The translations under genes were made by a program, and so were the position numbers. A stretch of 15,417 nucleotides of DNA from Pseudomonadota bacterium (lineage in GTDB: Bacteria; Pseudomonadota; Alphaproteobacteria; Acetobacterales; Acetobacteraceae): positions 1 through 15,417 of the forward strand of contig JAJYAF010000009.1 of NCBI GenBank assembly GCA_021779655.1. The letters run 5' to 3'. The first letter of the stretch is position 1; each line of letters begins with the position of its first letter. A model generated the notes under the pieces. It was not told the origin of the DNA, did no database searches, and saw nothing but the letters and a program-made list of their open reading frames with translations. Positions 7,399 to 15,095 of this stretch are shown in pieces.

Positions 7399-8889
7399 TC
7401 AGCCGAAACTCACGATCCCCTTGGCGAAAAGGATCACCGAGCCAGCCGCGATGACCAGCAGCAGAACCGCGGACACCGCTTCCACCGGGGTGAACGCCCG
7501 GGCCGCCTTCTGCTCGCGCTGCGCCCACCAGAATATCGGCACGCCGATCACGAACATCACCGTGGACATCAGCAGGTATTGCAGCCCGGCGGCATAGAGC
7601 AGCCATGCCGCGTAAACGGTTCCAAGGATGCCAGTGACGAGCGATTCCCGCCGCGTTTCGCTCGGGCTGCTCTGATAGCCCCCGACGGTGGAATATTTCC
7701 ACAGATAGGCCGTGCTGGCGAGGTAAGGCGGCAGAACCATCACGCCGGTTATGCTGATCATCCAGATCCAGGCGTTATGCGCGAACAGCACCACGAACAT
7801 CATCAGCTGCATCACGATGGTGGAAATCCAGAGCGAGGGCGCCGCCGCATGGTGGCGGTTTTCATGCGACAGAAAGTTCGGAAACACCTTGTCACGCGCG
7901 CCCATGAAGGGAAGCTCCGCCACCAGAATGGTCCAGGCCACCCAGGAAGCCAGCACCGAAATCAGCAGGGAGACATTCACGAACACGCCGCCCCAGGGCC
8001 CCACCAGCGCGTTCAGCACATAGGCCGCGGAAGGGTTGGAGAGCTTTGCAAGCTCAGGCTGCGTCATGCTGCCGAAGGGCAGGACGGAAAGCAAGGCGTA
8101 CAGGATGGTGCATATTCCAAGGCCGGCGAACGTGGCAATCCCGACATCACTCTGCTTGCGCGCACGGTCGGAAATCACGACCGCGCCTTCAATGCCGATG
8201 AAAACCCAAAGGGTCACCAGCATCGTGCTCTTCACCTGGCCAAGAACGCTGCCCAGATGATTGGCCTTGCCCCAGATATCCAGGTGAAAATACGCGCCCT
8301 TGGCGAACACCGCCATGAGGATCACCGCCAGCCCGATCGTGAGAATGTTCAGCACACTCGCCAGCACGTTCAGCGTCGCAGCGCGCCGCACCCCGCTCAG
8401 CACGAGAAAACACATGAACCAGATCAGCACCGAACCGCCGATCAGCGAGGGAATATTCTGACCATTGCCGAGAACGGGAAAGAAATAGCCAAGGATCTGC
8501 ATCACCAGCACGGCAAAGGCGACATTGCCGAACGCCGCGCTCAGCCAATAGCCCCAGGCCATCATGAAGCCGGCGAACTTGCCAAAGCCTTCGCGCGCAT
8601 AGGAGTAGATCCCAGCGGTAAGGTCTGGCCGCTTGTCGGCGAGAGTCCGGAATGAATTCGCCAGGAAAAACATCCCCACGAACGTGACGATCCAGGCGAT
8701 AACCACCGCCCCGAGCCCGGCGGCTTGCGCCATGTTCTGCGGCAGATTGAACGACCCGCCGCCGATCATCGAACTGATGACGACGCCGGTGAGCAGGACG
8801 ACGCCAAGCTGGCGCGATTTCGGCTGCTCCGCCGTGGTTCCGGCATTCGCGCTTCCGGGCGCGTCTGGTGCGCGTGACTGCTCGTTCAT
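7399..8889 (-). CDS. arcD: ArcD-like arginine/ornithine (basic amino acid) antiporter, APC family
   Basis: This 496-residue integral membrane protein has a hydrophilic N-terminal tail of about 26 residues, then about 12-13 hydrophobic segments to the C-terminus. The first membrane segment ends in SSMIGGGSFNLPQNMA (from residue 39), the substrate-binding loop of the basic amino acid/polyamine antiporter branch of the APC superfamily. GYWLSAAFGNVAF, the LDIWG loop and LWVFIGIEGAVV closely follow Pseudomonas ArcD as I recall it. The role is exchange of arginine for ornithine across the inner membrane; agmatine or another decarboxylation product could also be the counter-substrate. The start at 8889 is fixed by AGGAG seven bases upstream. 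Decarboxylase 2 follows after 79 bp. A perfect FNR palindrome lies about 150 bp upstream, in keeping with Anr control of arcD in pseudomonads. Arginine deiminase itself is encoded 6 kb away on the other strand. Confidence 0.88.
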   Translation of the reverse strand: MNEQSRAPDAPGSANAGTTAEQPKSRQLGVVLLTGVVISSMIGGGSFNLPQNMAQAAGLGAVVIAWIVTFVGMFFLANSFRTLADKRPDLTAGIYSYAREGFGKFAGFMMAWGYWLSAAFGNVAFAVLVMQILGYFFPVLGNGQNIPSLIGGSVLIWFMCFLVLSGVRRAATLNVLASVLNILTIGLAVILMAVFAKGAYFHLDIWGKANHLGSVLGQVKSTMLVTLWVFIGIEGAVVISDRARKQSDVGIATFAGLGICTILYALLSVLPFGSMTQPELAKLSNPSAAYVLNALVGPWGGVFVNVSLLISVLASWVAWTILVAELPFMGARDKVFPNFLSHENRHHAAAPSLWISTIVMQLMMFVVLFAHNAWIWMISITGVMVLPPYLASTAYLWKYSTVGGYQSSPSETRRESLVTGILGTVYAAWLLYAAGLQYLLMSTVMFVIGVPIFWWAQREQKAARAFTPVEAVSAVLLLVIAAGSVILFAKGIVSFG

Positions 8890-9014
8890 TATGACACTCC
8901 TGTGTTCATTCCCTGGTTCACGTTGTTCTTGCCGCAAGTTTCAAACCCGGCGATGAAGATTGCGGAAAGATTCCCCAAGCAGCATCCGGCAGCAAACCTT
9001 ATCTTGCAAACCTT

Positions 9015-9054
9015 ATTCTACATAGTCATCCAGCAGCTTTGATCTTGATCAAAG
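9015..9054 (-). promoter_or_regulatory. Perfect FNR/Anr box upstream of the antiporter operon
   Basis: CTTTGATCTTGATCAAAG at 9037-9054 is a perfect 18-bp palindrome containing TTGAT-CTTG-ATCAA (9039-9052), all ten conserved FNR bases. On the minus strand a TAGAAT (9020-9015, 5/6 to the -10 consensus) lies 28 bp centre to centre. This is slightly shorter than the ideal 31-32, so the exact start of transcription is uncertain (near 9004-9008). The leader to the antiporter ATG would be about 115 bases. The box also sits only about 14 bp beyond the nitroreductase stop, so read-through from that operon is possible. Confidence 0.75.
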
Positions 9055-9067
9055 AATCAAGCCGTTG

Positions 9068-9658
9068 CTAAGTATATCCGACTGTTTGTGCGAAGGTCAC
9101 AAATTGCTCTTCAGGTAATTTCAGAATTTGACCAAGCCTTACGTAATCCAGGTCGCCCCTGAATACCGTGCCCAAACCCTCGGCTGCACAGGCTAGATAC
9201 ACATTCTGGCCAATGAAAGCCGTATCCACTGATGCATAAAGACGACGTTCAGCGGCAGGAACATCCATCCGTTCCCCGTGGGCGACATAAACAAGATTCA
9301 GCGGTGCAACTCCCACGAAATCCTGATGCCCTGTTTCGGCACGGATATCGTCCGGCAAATGCGGCAGCAAGGTATGCGCGTTCGGTTCGTAGAACCAGAC
9401 GCCATCGTTCATGGCGAGATAGATGTCCATTACCATGACGTGACGCCAATAGGGTACGGTTCTATCTCCATTGGGCCGGTTAATGCCAAAGGCCGCCCAG
9501 AGCAGGTCCGACAACACCCTCAAGGAAAGATCGCGAGGAGAATATTCCCGTACCGAACGTCTTTGAGCGAAAGCATCGAAAAGCGGTAGGCCGCCGGAAT
9601 CTCTTGGCTTGGGTAGTTCACGTTGAGAGAAGGCCCGGATATCCGATGATTTAGTCAT
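9068..9658 (-). CDS. Nitroreductase-family flavoprotein, SagB/ThcOx type
   Basis: This 196-residue soluble protein has the nitroreductase fold signature. RRSVREYSPRDLSLRVLSDLLWAAFGINR (about residues 33-60) carries the Arg-Ser-x-Arg FMN phosphate contact. A VDTAFIGQNVYLACAAEGLGTVFRG segment near residues 142-168 is the second half of the FMN site. The short length and the YWRHVMVMDIYLAM core suggest the SagB/thiazoline-oxidase-like branch rather than NfsA/NfsB. FMN-dependent redox chemistry is expected, but the substrate is unknown. Its ATG overlaps the stop of the upstream ligase fusion in an ATGA arrangement, with AAGGAG ten bases before the ATG. The two proteins are therefore made together and probably work together. 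No azole-forming YcaO partner or peptide precursor is visible, which argues against a RiPP role. Similar small nitroreductases are common in low-oxygen regulons, and a perfect FNR box heads this operon. Confidence 0.85.
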   Translation of the reverse strand: MTKSSDIRAFSQRELPKPRDSGGLPLFDAFAQRRSVREYSPRDLSLRVLSDLLWAAFGINRPNGDRTVPYWRHVMVMDIYLAMNDGVWFYEPNAHTLLPHLPDDIRAETGHQDFVGVAPLNLVYVAHGERMDVPAAERRLYASVDTAFIGQNVYLACAAEGLGTVFRGDLDYVRLGQILKLPEEQFVTFAQTVGYT

Positions 9659-12333
9659 GAATCTACTTCTCCTTCTTGTGTCGAATTTTGTTCAGGCCCC
9701 TTCGCCGGGGAACATCTTCCCCCGCGGGAGGCAAAGGCAAGCGCGGAAACGCCTTCATGGATTTTGTTGGCAATCAGTTCCTCATACGTTCTTTCGGTAG
9801 TGGCCGCCCCTTCGGCAGCGGCCCGGGCAATGGCGGTAATTTCGATCACGGGACCGAAGCTAACCTTTATGGAATGGAGGCGCGGAATCTTTTTGCCTGG
9901 CGGGAGCGCTGTTGCAGCGCCACTGATCCAAGCCGGCACAACGGGCGCGGGATGATTTTTCAGTACAGCGCCAATGCCTGGCTGAAATTTTTGCAAATTG
10001 GCGTCCGGGCTTATTTTGCCTTCAGGAAACCAGATTAGCGTCTTGCCATGACGGAGCACGGCAGAGGCAGTGGCGATAGCCGTCGCAACGGCGCGGTCGG
10101 GATCAACCGGGATGATTTGTGCTGTCCGGCTGAACAGCCTTTCCAATCGCGTTGCAAAAAGCAGCCCCGTCCAACCGGCAAAATAGCTGTTGTCCAGCAC
10201 ACGGTGCGGCAATGCTGCCGCAAGTGCGAAGCCATCCAGATAACTCGTATGATTTGGACAGATTACAAACGGCGGAGCTGGCAAATACTCTATTCCATCA
10301 ACATCCAGTCGGAAGCCAGATCGCATAACGAGCCGAAGCAATGGTTCTCCGATCGCCCGCAGACCATGCAGAATAAACCCGTATGGGGCGGGCCAGGTGT
10401 CGGCATCTTCCCGCGGGGAAAGCGGGGATGCATTGATCTGCATGGCCAAGGATTCACGCAGGAGATCGTCAATCGTGATGATGTGCGAAATCTGCTGTTC
10501 GCTGAGGGTGATGCCGAAGGTCTGTTGAAGAGCGAGACCAAGATCGATCCAGCCAAGTGAATCGACGCCAAGGTCGAGCTGTAAACTTGTATCGGGAACC
10601 AGCGTCTTACCAGGATAGCGCGCGCGCAACCATTGCCAAAGCGCGGCGGCGCGAGGATCTTGTGGCGATGCAGCCGGTGTGACGGGCTGCACGGATTGAG
10701 GCTGATCCCGTTGCACCGAACGTGCATAAAGTGGGGGCAAAAGATACCTGCGAAGTTTTCCGAGCGGCGTTCTTGGCAATGCCGTCCGGGTAATTGCAAA
10801 CCCGCTGAGCCGCAAATAGGAAGGCAATGTCCGGCCCCGGATCAGGATCGCATCGGCGATCCGGTCATGCGCCCGCAATGTACCGCTCATTCGCAACAGG
10901 CTCTCATTCGGTACAACCAGGGCCACAAGACCATCGATATTACCGAAGATGGCAATTTCCTGGATCACCGGATCGGCCATATACTGCGCTTCCAGTTCCT
11001 CCGGATTGATCTTTTTCCCGTTCGGAAGAATGATCGTTTCCGTTACCCGCCCGGTGACATAGAGGTAGCAGTCCGCATCAAGATAACCGAGATCGCCGGT
11101 GCGGAACCAGCCATCCGGCGTGAAGGCGGCGCGCGTGGCGGCCTCATCCTTGAGGTAGCCGGCAAAGACAGAAACGCCGGCGACCTGGATCTCACCAATA
11201 CCGCCGGTGTCCCGATTGACGATACGTAAGCGGACGCCGGGCAAAGCCTGGCCAGCACTTCCGATACGTGAATGCCGTGGTCTATTGAACGTAAGAATCG
11301 GCGAGGTTTCCGTGAGACCGTATCCGGTCAATACCTGCCAACCAAGTGCATTGAGCACCCGTTCGTCCGCTAGCTTCAGCGCGGCTCCACCACTGACGAG
11401 CAAGCGCAGGTTTGGTCCAATTTCCGCGCGCACCCGTCGAAACATGACATGCCCGAGATTTATCCCCAATCGCCGCTTGGCCAGGCTTGAGAGTGTCAGC
11501 AGCGCCGAGAACAACGGAGCCGTTAGACCTTTCCGCCGCGCAACGCCGGCGCGCAAGCTCGCCAACAGCGAGCTGTACAAGCCCGGCACCCCGAGCAAAG
11601 CTGTAACCTCCCCGGTGCGCATCGCTTCCACCAGCTCCGGCCCGCTCAGTCCCGATGGGAAAATAACGGTGGCGCCGCTGGCGAGCACGGTAAGCGTACC
11701 CACCGTCAACGGATAAATGTGATGAAGCGGAAGCGGCACGAGCGCGCGATCACCCGAGCCGACGATTTTTTCCGACCGAAGCGCCATCACGTTGGACATG
11801 ATGTTGGCGTGGGTAAGTTCTACGGGTTTTGGTGTGCCCGTAGTACCGGATGTAAAAACGAGTACCGCCGCATTCTCGGGTCTTGCTGTACATGTATTCA
11901 TTGCATCGTTTTCCGCCATTCCGCGGCAGCCAAGTGGCGCATGTTCAATTCCTAAGGCGCGAAGCCGCGTGGCTTGTTCCGGTCCAGCCAACACCAGATG
12001 ACATTCTCCGATCATGAGCATTCGCCGCAGATCGCCTTCCGCGGTTTGAGCATCGATGGGTATAGCCACGCACCCCGCGGCGACGATGCCAAAAAACGAT
12101 TCGATCCAATCAGCATTATTGGAACCGATGAGGCCAATCCTTATACCGGCCGCCAACCCCATGAATGACAAAACACGTGCAATTCTATTGGCTCCTGCGT
12201 ACAATTGCGCAAACGTCGTTGTCTCAACCCGCGTGCCATCAACTGAGAATATGGCCGTTTCACAGTCCCGTTCCGCAAAATCGGATAACAGCTCCTGAAT
12301 CGTCACTGATGCGCGCATGAACTTCGGCTTCAA
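9655..12333 (-). CDS. Trifunctional fusion: acyl-AMP ligase, acyl carrier domain, PlsC acyltransferase
   Basis: The 892-residue protein joins three domains. An ANL adenylating domain (about 1-530) has the P-loop FTSGTTGTPK (from about residue 160), GYGLTETSP, GWFRTGDLGYLD and the catalytic Lys in PLGKLRR (Lys526). A phosphopantetheine carrier domain (about 560-635) has LDLGVDSLGW with Ser592. A PlsC/LPLAT acyltransferase (about 665-870) has NHTSYLD (His695, Asp700) and FPEGKIS (from 769). The likely role is to activate a fatty acid, load it on its own carrier, and pass it to a lysophospholipid or other acceptor. E. coli Aas has acyltransferase first, ligase second, and no carrier of this kind. 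No transmembrane helix stands out. The TTG start at 12333 has GGGGA about six bases upstream; ATG 12318 is the alternative. It overlaps the nitroreductase by ATGA and is headed by a perfect FNR promoter. Confidence 0.85.
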   Translation of the reverse strand: MKPKFMRASVTIQELLSDFAERDCETAIFSVDGTRVETTTFAQLYAGANRIARVLSFMGLAAGIRIGLIGSNNADWIESFFGIVAAGCVAIPIDAQTAEGDLRRMLMIGECHLVLAGPEQATRLRALGIEHAPLGCRGMAENDAMNTCTARPENAAVLVFTSGTTGTPKPVELTHANIMSNVMALRSEKIVGSGDRALVPLPLHHIYPLTVGTLTVLASGATVIFPSGLSGPELVEAMRTGEVTALLGVPGLYSSLLASLRAGVARRKGLTAPLFSALLTLSSLAKRRLGINLGHVMFRRVRAEIGPNLRLLVSGGAALKLADERVLNALGWQVLTGYGLTETSPILTFNRPRHSRIGSAGQALPGVRLRIVNRDTGGIGEIQVAGVSVFAGYLKDEAATRAAFTPDGWFRTGDLGYLDADCYLYVTGRVTETIILPNGKKINPEELEAQYMADPVIQEIAIFGNIDGLVALVVPNESLLRMSGTLRAHDRIADAILIRGRTLPSYLRLSGFAITRTALPRTPLGKLRRYLLPPLYARSVQRDQPQSVQPVTPAASPQDPRAAALWQWLRARYPGKTLVPDTSLQLDLGVDSLGWIDLGLALQQTFGITLSEQQISHIITIDDLLRESLAMQINASPLSPREDADTWPAPYGFILHGLRAIGEPLLRLVMRSGFRLDVDGIEYLPAPPFVICPNHTSYLDGFALAAALPHRVLDNSYFAGWTGLLFATRLERLFSRTAQIIPVDPDRAVATAIATASAVLRHGKTLIWFPEGKISPDANLQKFQPGIGAVLKNHPAPVVPAWISGAATALPPGKKIPRLHSIKVSFGPVIEITAIARAAAEGAATTERTYEELIANKIHEGVSALAFASRGGRCSPAKGPEQNSTQEGEVDS

Positions 12334-12383
12334 TATGATTCCCCAAGAAGCTTAAACTTCCCGAGAAAACGAAAAACGCCATC

Positions 12384-12424
12384 ATAATAGCATTACACCG
12401 CCCAAATGCCTTGATGTGCATCAA
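12384..12424 (-). promoter_or_regulatory. Class II FNR-type promoter of the ligase-nitroreductase operon
   Basis: TTGATGTGCATCAA at 12411-12424 is a perfect FNR/Anr/FixK site (TTGAT-N4-ATCAA). On the minus strand a -10-like TATTAT (12389-12384, 4/6 to TATAAT) has its centre 31 bp from the box centre, matching a class II FNR promoter with the box at about -41.5. This predicts a start near 12376-12377 and a 43-base leader before the TTG at 12333. In the plus direction no -10-like hexamer stands at the matching distance, so the box most likely serves the leftward operon. It could still influence the divergent decarboxylase. Confidence 0.72.
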
Positions 12425-12457
12425 TCTTTTAACTAAAGCGCCCTCACGTTTGAGGTA

Positions 12458-12511
12458 ATGCCCAACGCTGTATGCGAGTCTTATCGCCGTCAATATTATC
12501 GTCATCCATAA
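12458..12511 (+). other. Possible 17-codon leader peptide ahead of the ornithine decarboxylase
   Basis: The frame starts with ATG at 12458 and encodes MPNAVCESYRRQYYRHP before TAA. Three Arg and three Tyr in 17 residues is unusual, and arginine is the precursor of the downstream enzyme's substrate. GAGG stands only two bases before the ATG, closer than normal. It forms the right arm of the palindrome CCTCA-CGTT-TGAGG. Enterobacterial speF is controlled by an ornithine-sensing arrest peptide, which makes the position suggestive, but there is no sequence match to that peptide. The frame may be chance. Confidence 0.2.
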
Positions 12512-12656
12512 AATAAAACGATATTTATATTGAATTCTGGCAAGGCACTCACCCGGAAACATGCACGCGCATCCGTCAAACCCAAACCTCTTTGACGCCG
12601 ATCAATGCATGGAGAGGCGCTTTGCGGCAGTTCCGGGCCAGAGAGGAGACTGCCCG

Positions 12657-14975
12657 ATGCGTTTTGAACTAATGTTTCGCTTTTTGCTGGCTGTGGATTC
12701 CTCGCAACTGAGCGGCACGGAAAAAAGGCATCTCGATGGCACCATGAGCGCTCTTGCCGCTCGCGGCATCGCCATAACGCAGGCACAAAATCTCGGCGAT
12801 GCGATGGCGGCCATCGCCGCCGATGCGGCCATCGGCTGCGTGCTCGCGGAATGGGGCGCCGGCCCCGCTTTCGGCGATGTCGAGACATTCATCGAACAGG
12901 TTCGTCAACGCGGTCTGGAAATGCCGATTTTCCTGCTCGCAAGACGGCATCGGTTCAAGGAGATCGGCGTCAGCGCGCTGCATCATGTCGCGGGCTATGT
13001 GTTCGCCGGAGAGGACACGCCGGCCTTCATCGCAAGCAACCTCGCCGATCATCTTCTGCGCTATGCGAACAGCCTGAAAACGCCGTTTTTCGGCGCCATG
13101 GTGGACTACGCCGAGCAGGGCAACCAGCTCTGGACCTGCCCCGGCCATAATGGCGGCGTGTTCTATCGCAAAAGTCCGATCGGCCATGTCTTCGTCGAGC
13201 ACCTGGGCGAGGCGATTTTTCGCAACGATCTCGACAATTCGGTCGTCGAACTCGGCGATCTTCTGGTGCATGAGGGTCCGGCGCGGCAGGCGGAAATCGA
13301 GGCCGCCAAAATCTTCGGCGCGGAACGAACCTATTTTGTCCTCAACGGCACTTCTGCCTCCAACAAAATTGCACTATCCGCAATCGTCGCTCCAGGCGAT
13401 CTCGTGCTGTTCGACCGCAACAACCACAAGGCCGCGGTGCATGGCGCGCTGCTGTTTGGCGGCGGCGTGCCGATCCACCTTGAGACAACGCGCAACACGC
13501 ACGGCCTCATCGGACCCATTGCCTGGCATGCGCTGGACGAAAGCGCCATTCGGGCCGCCATCCGCAACAGTCCGCTCGTGGCGGACAAGTCCATTGCGGA
13601 TGCGCCGCGGCCTTTCCGCGCCTGCGTGCTCGAACAATGCAGCTATGATGGCACGATTTACAGCGCCGAAATGATTTTGCAGCGTGTTGGGCCGCTTTGC
13701 GAATACATCTTGTTCGATGAAGCCTGGGCCGGCTTCATGAAATTCCATCTCCTGTTCAAGGGCCGCTACGCCATGGGATTGCAGGTCAAGCCCGGTGATC
13801 CCGGAATCATCGCCACGCAATCCACGCATAAGCAGCTCGCCGGCTTCTCGCAAGCCTCGCAAATTCACATCAAGGATTCCCATGTGGCAGGCGCTGCGCG
13901 CGTGGAGGCACGGCGTTTCAACGAGCTTTATATGCTGCATTATTCCACGTCTCCGTTTTATCCGCTGTTCGCGTCGCTCGATGTTGGCGCGCAAATGATG
14001 AAAGGCCGGGCCGGAGAGGCGCTGTGGGACGAGACGATCCGCCTTGGCATCGAAATCCGCAAGACCTTGCGCGCGCTGGCCGCGGATTACGCCGCCCGCG
14101 CGGACGATGCCGCGCGAGCCTGGTTCTTCGACCCGTTCGTGCCGGACCGTTTCCAGGGCGAACCCTGGGAAGCGGTTGCCACCGACATTCTCGCCCAGCG
14201 CCCCGAGGCATGGGCGCTGGAACCTTCCGCCACCTGGCACCATTTTCCCGATCTCGTTACCGGCTATGCCATGACCGACCCCAACAAGCTCACCCTGCTC
14301 ACGCCTGGGTTCGACCGGAAAACCGGCGCATATGCGGAGCATGGCGTGCCGGCGCCCGTACTCGCGGAATTCCTCCGCGAGCGGCGGATCGTTCCGGAAA
14401 AGAACGATTTCAATTCCATCCTTTTCCTGCTCACGCCTGGGTTGGAGGCGAGCAAAGCGGGCACGCTGCTCGCCGCGCTGGTCGCTTTCAAGGAAATGCA
14501 CGATACCAACGTGCCGCTAAGCCTGGCCATGCCGGAATTCGCCGCGCGGCATCGGAAAACTTATGCGGGCATGGGCCTGTGCGAACTCTGCGCGGGCATG
14601 CACGATTTCTATCGCCGCCATCAGGCCAGCCGCCTGCAACGGGAACTGTTCCAGGCCGCTTTTCTGCCGAAGCAGGCGATGCTGCCGCGCGCGGCCTGGG
14701 AATGCCTCATGCACAACAAGGTGGATTATCTGCCCCTGGAACAGTTAAGCGGCCGTATCGCCGCTACTGTCGCTCTGGTTTATCCGCCAGGCATCGGCCT
14801 CGTCCTGCCTGGGGAGCGTTACGGCGCGGCCGATTCTCCGGTTCTGTCCTACCTGCGCATGGCGGAAGAAGGCAGCAATCTCTTTCCCGGCTTCGAGGCG
14901 GAGATTCAAGGCGTCTATCGTGAAAGCGCGGAGGATGGATCGGTGCGGCTGTTCAGCTACGCGGTCCGTGCCTAG
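12657..14975 (+). CDS. speF: SpeC/SpeF-like ornithine decarboxylase
   Basis: This 772-residue PLP enzyme has a wing domain (about 6-125), the PLP domain with CPGHNGGVFY, FVLNGTSASNK and DRNNHKAAVHGAL, and FDEAWAGF with the ring-nitrogen Asp. The Schiff-base Lys392 lies in QSTHKQLAGFSQASQIHIKDSHVAG. Features shared with E. coli SpeC/SpeF as I remember them include DPGI before the lysine, MLHxSTSPFYPLFASLDV, GIEIRK, PNKLTLLTPGFD, DFNSILFLLTPG and GVYRESAEDG. These set it apart from the other two copies here. The inferred reaction is ornithine plus a proton to putrescine and CO2. The start at 12657 is chosen because GGAG stands eight bases upstream; ATG at 12561 and 12609 lack a ribosome site and family support. 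It is divergent from the ligase operon. A strong hairpin and then arginine deiminase follow within about 120 bp, so its substrate can come directly from the deiminase pathway. Which of the speC or speF names applies is not certain. Confidence 0.88.
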   Translation: MRFELMFRFLLAVDSSQLSGTEKRHLDGTMSALAARGIAITQAQNLGDAMAAIAADAAIGCVLAEWGAGPAFGDVETFIEQVRQRGLEMPIFLLARRHRFKEIGVSALHHVAGYVFAGEDTPAFIASNLADHLLRYANSLKTPFFGAMVDYAEQGNQLWTCPGHNGGVFYRKSPIGHVFVEHLGEAIFRNDLDNSVVELGDLLVHEGPARQAEIEAAKIFGAERTYFVLNGTSASNKIALSAIVAPGDLVLFDRNNHKAAVHGALLFGGGVPIHLETTRNTHGLIGPIAWHALDESAIRAAIRNSPLVADKSIADAPRPFRACVLEQCSYDGTIYSAEMILQRVGPLCEYILFDEAWAGFMKFHLLFKGRYAMGLQVKPGDPGIIATQSTHKQLAGFSQASQIHIKDSHVAGAARVEARRFNELYMLHYSTSPFYPLFASLDVGAQMMKGRAGEALWDETIRLGIEIRKTLRALAADYAARADDAARAWFFDPFVPDRFQGEPWEAVATDILAQRPEAWALEPSATWHHFPDLVTGYAMTDPNKLTLLTPGFDRKTGAYAEHGVPAPVLAEFLRERRIVPEKNDFNSILFLLTPGLEASKAGTLLAALVAFKEMHDTNVPLSLAMPEFAARHRKTYAGMGLCELCAGMHDFYRRHQASRLQRELFQAAFLPKQAMLPRAAWECLMHNKVDYLPLEQLSGRIAATVALVYPPGIGLVLPGERYGAADSPVLSYLRMAEEGSNLFPGFEAEIQGVYRESAEDGSVRLFSYAVRA

Positions 14976-14983
14976 CGCGCGAC

Positions 14984-15021
14984 CGGTTCAGATCGACGCG
15001 ATCATGCGTCGATCTGAACCG
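14984..15021 (+). terminator. 16-bp perfect hairpin after the ornithine decarboxylase
   Basis: CGGTTCAGATCGACGC (14984-14999) and its exact complement (15006-15021) flank a six-base loop, starting eight bases after the decarboxylase stop. Ten of the 16 pairs are G-C, so the RNA stem would be very stable. No T-run follows on either strand, so a classical intrinsic terminator is not fully met. It may act as a weak terminator, an mRNA 3'-end stabiliser, or a differential-expression element between the decarboxylase and arcA. Confidence 0.6.
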
Positions 15022-15055
15022 TGAATCGCCCGCTAAGATATTGGTCTAGACCGGA

Positions 15056-15076
15056 GCCGCGAACAACATCCGCGGC
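15056..15076 (+). repeat. Small inverted repeat in the arcA leader
   Basis: GCCGCG (15056-15061) and CGCGGC (15071-15076) can pair around nine bases, ending about nine bases before the Shine-Dalgarno sequence of arcA. A separate 10-bp palindrome, GGTCTAGACC (15043-15052), lies just upstream. Neither matches an operator I know, and short palindromes of this size occur by chance. Confidence 0.3.
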
Positions 15077-15095
15077 GTAAATCAGAGGAGAGCCG

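Larger units (their letters stand above)
12334..12656. other. Divergent regulatory gap between the ligase fusion and the ornithine decarboxylase
   Basis: This 323-bp gap is much more AT-rich than its flanks. It holds the leftward FNR promoter described separately, a small palindrome CCTCA-CGTT-TGAGG (12442-12455) and a possible 17-codon Arg/Tyr-rich leader frame (12458-12511). An AT-rich block at about 12505-12535 could host the rightward promoter of the ornithine decarboxylase. I could not identify a convincing -35/-10 pair for that direction. An in-frame ATG at 12561 would extend the decarboxylase by 32 residues that have no family counterpart, so this part is treated as leader. Confidence 0.6.

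Noticed and set aside
7255..8655. Long open frame (466 codons) on the plus strand
   Set aside because: It lies antisense to the ArcD-like antiporter and decarboxylase 2, is very rich in His, Gln and Arg, and has no recognisable domain; typical of an antisense shadow in high-GC coding DNA.
8941..8985. 14-codon Arg-containing frame (MLLGESFRNLHRRV) in the antiporter leader
   Set aside because: No Shine-Dalgarno sequence before its ATG and no other support; kept only as a curiosity beside the speF leader idea.
9068..9658. RiPP azoline oxidase (SagB) role for the nitroreductase
   Set aside because: No YcaO cyclodehydratase, precursor peptide or exporter is present in the window.
13374..14501. 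Long open frame (375 codons) on the minus strand
   Set aside because: Antisense to the ornithine decarboxylase, whose motifs are unmistakable; no domain or ribosome site.
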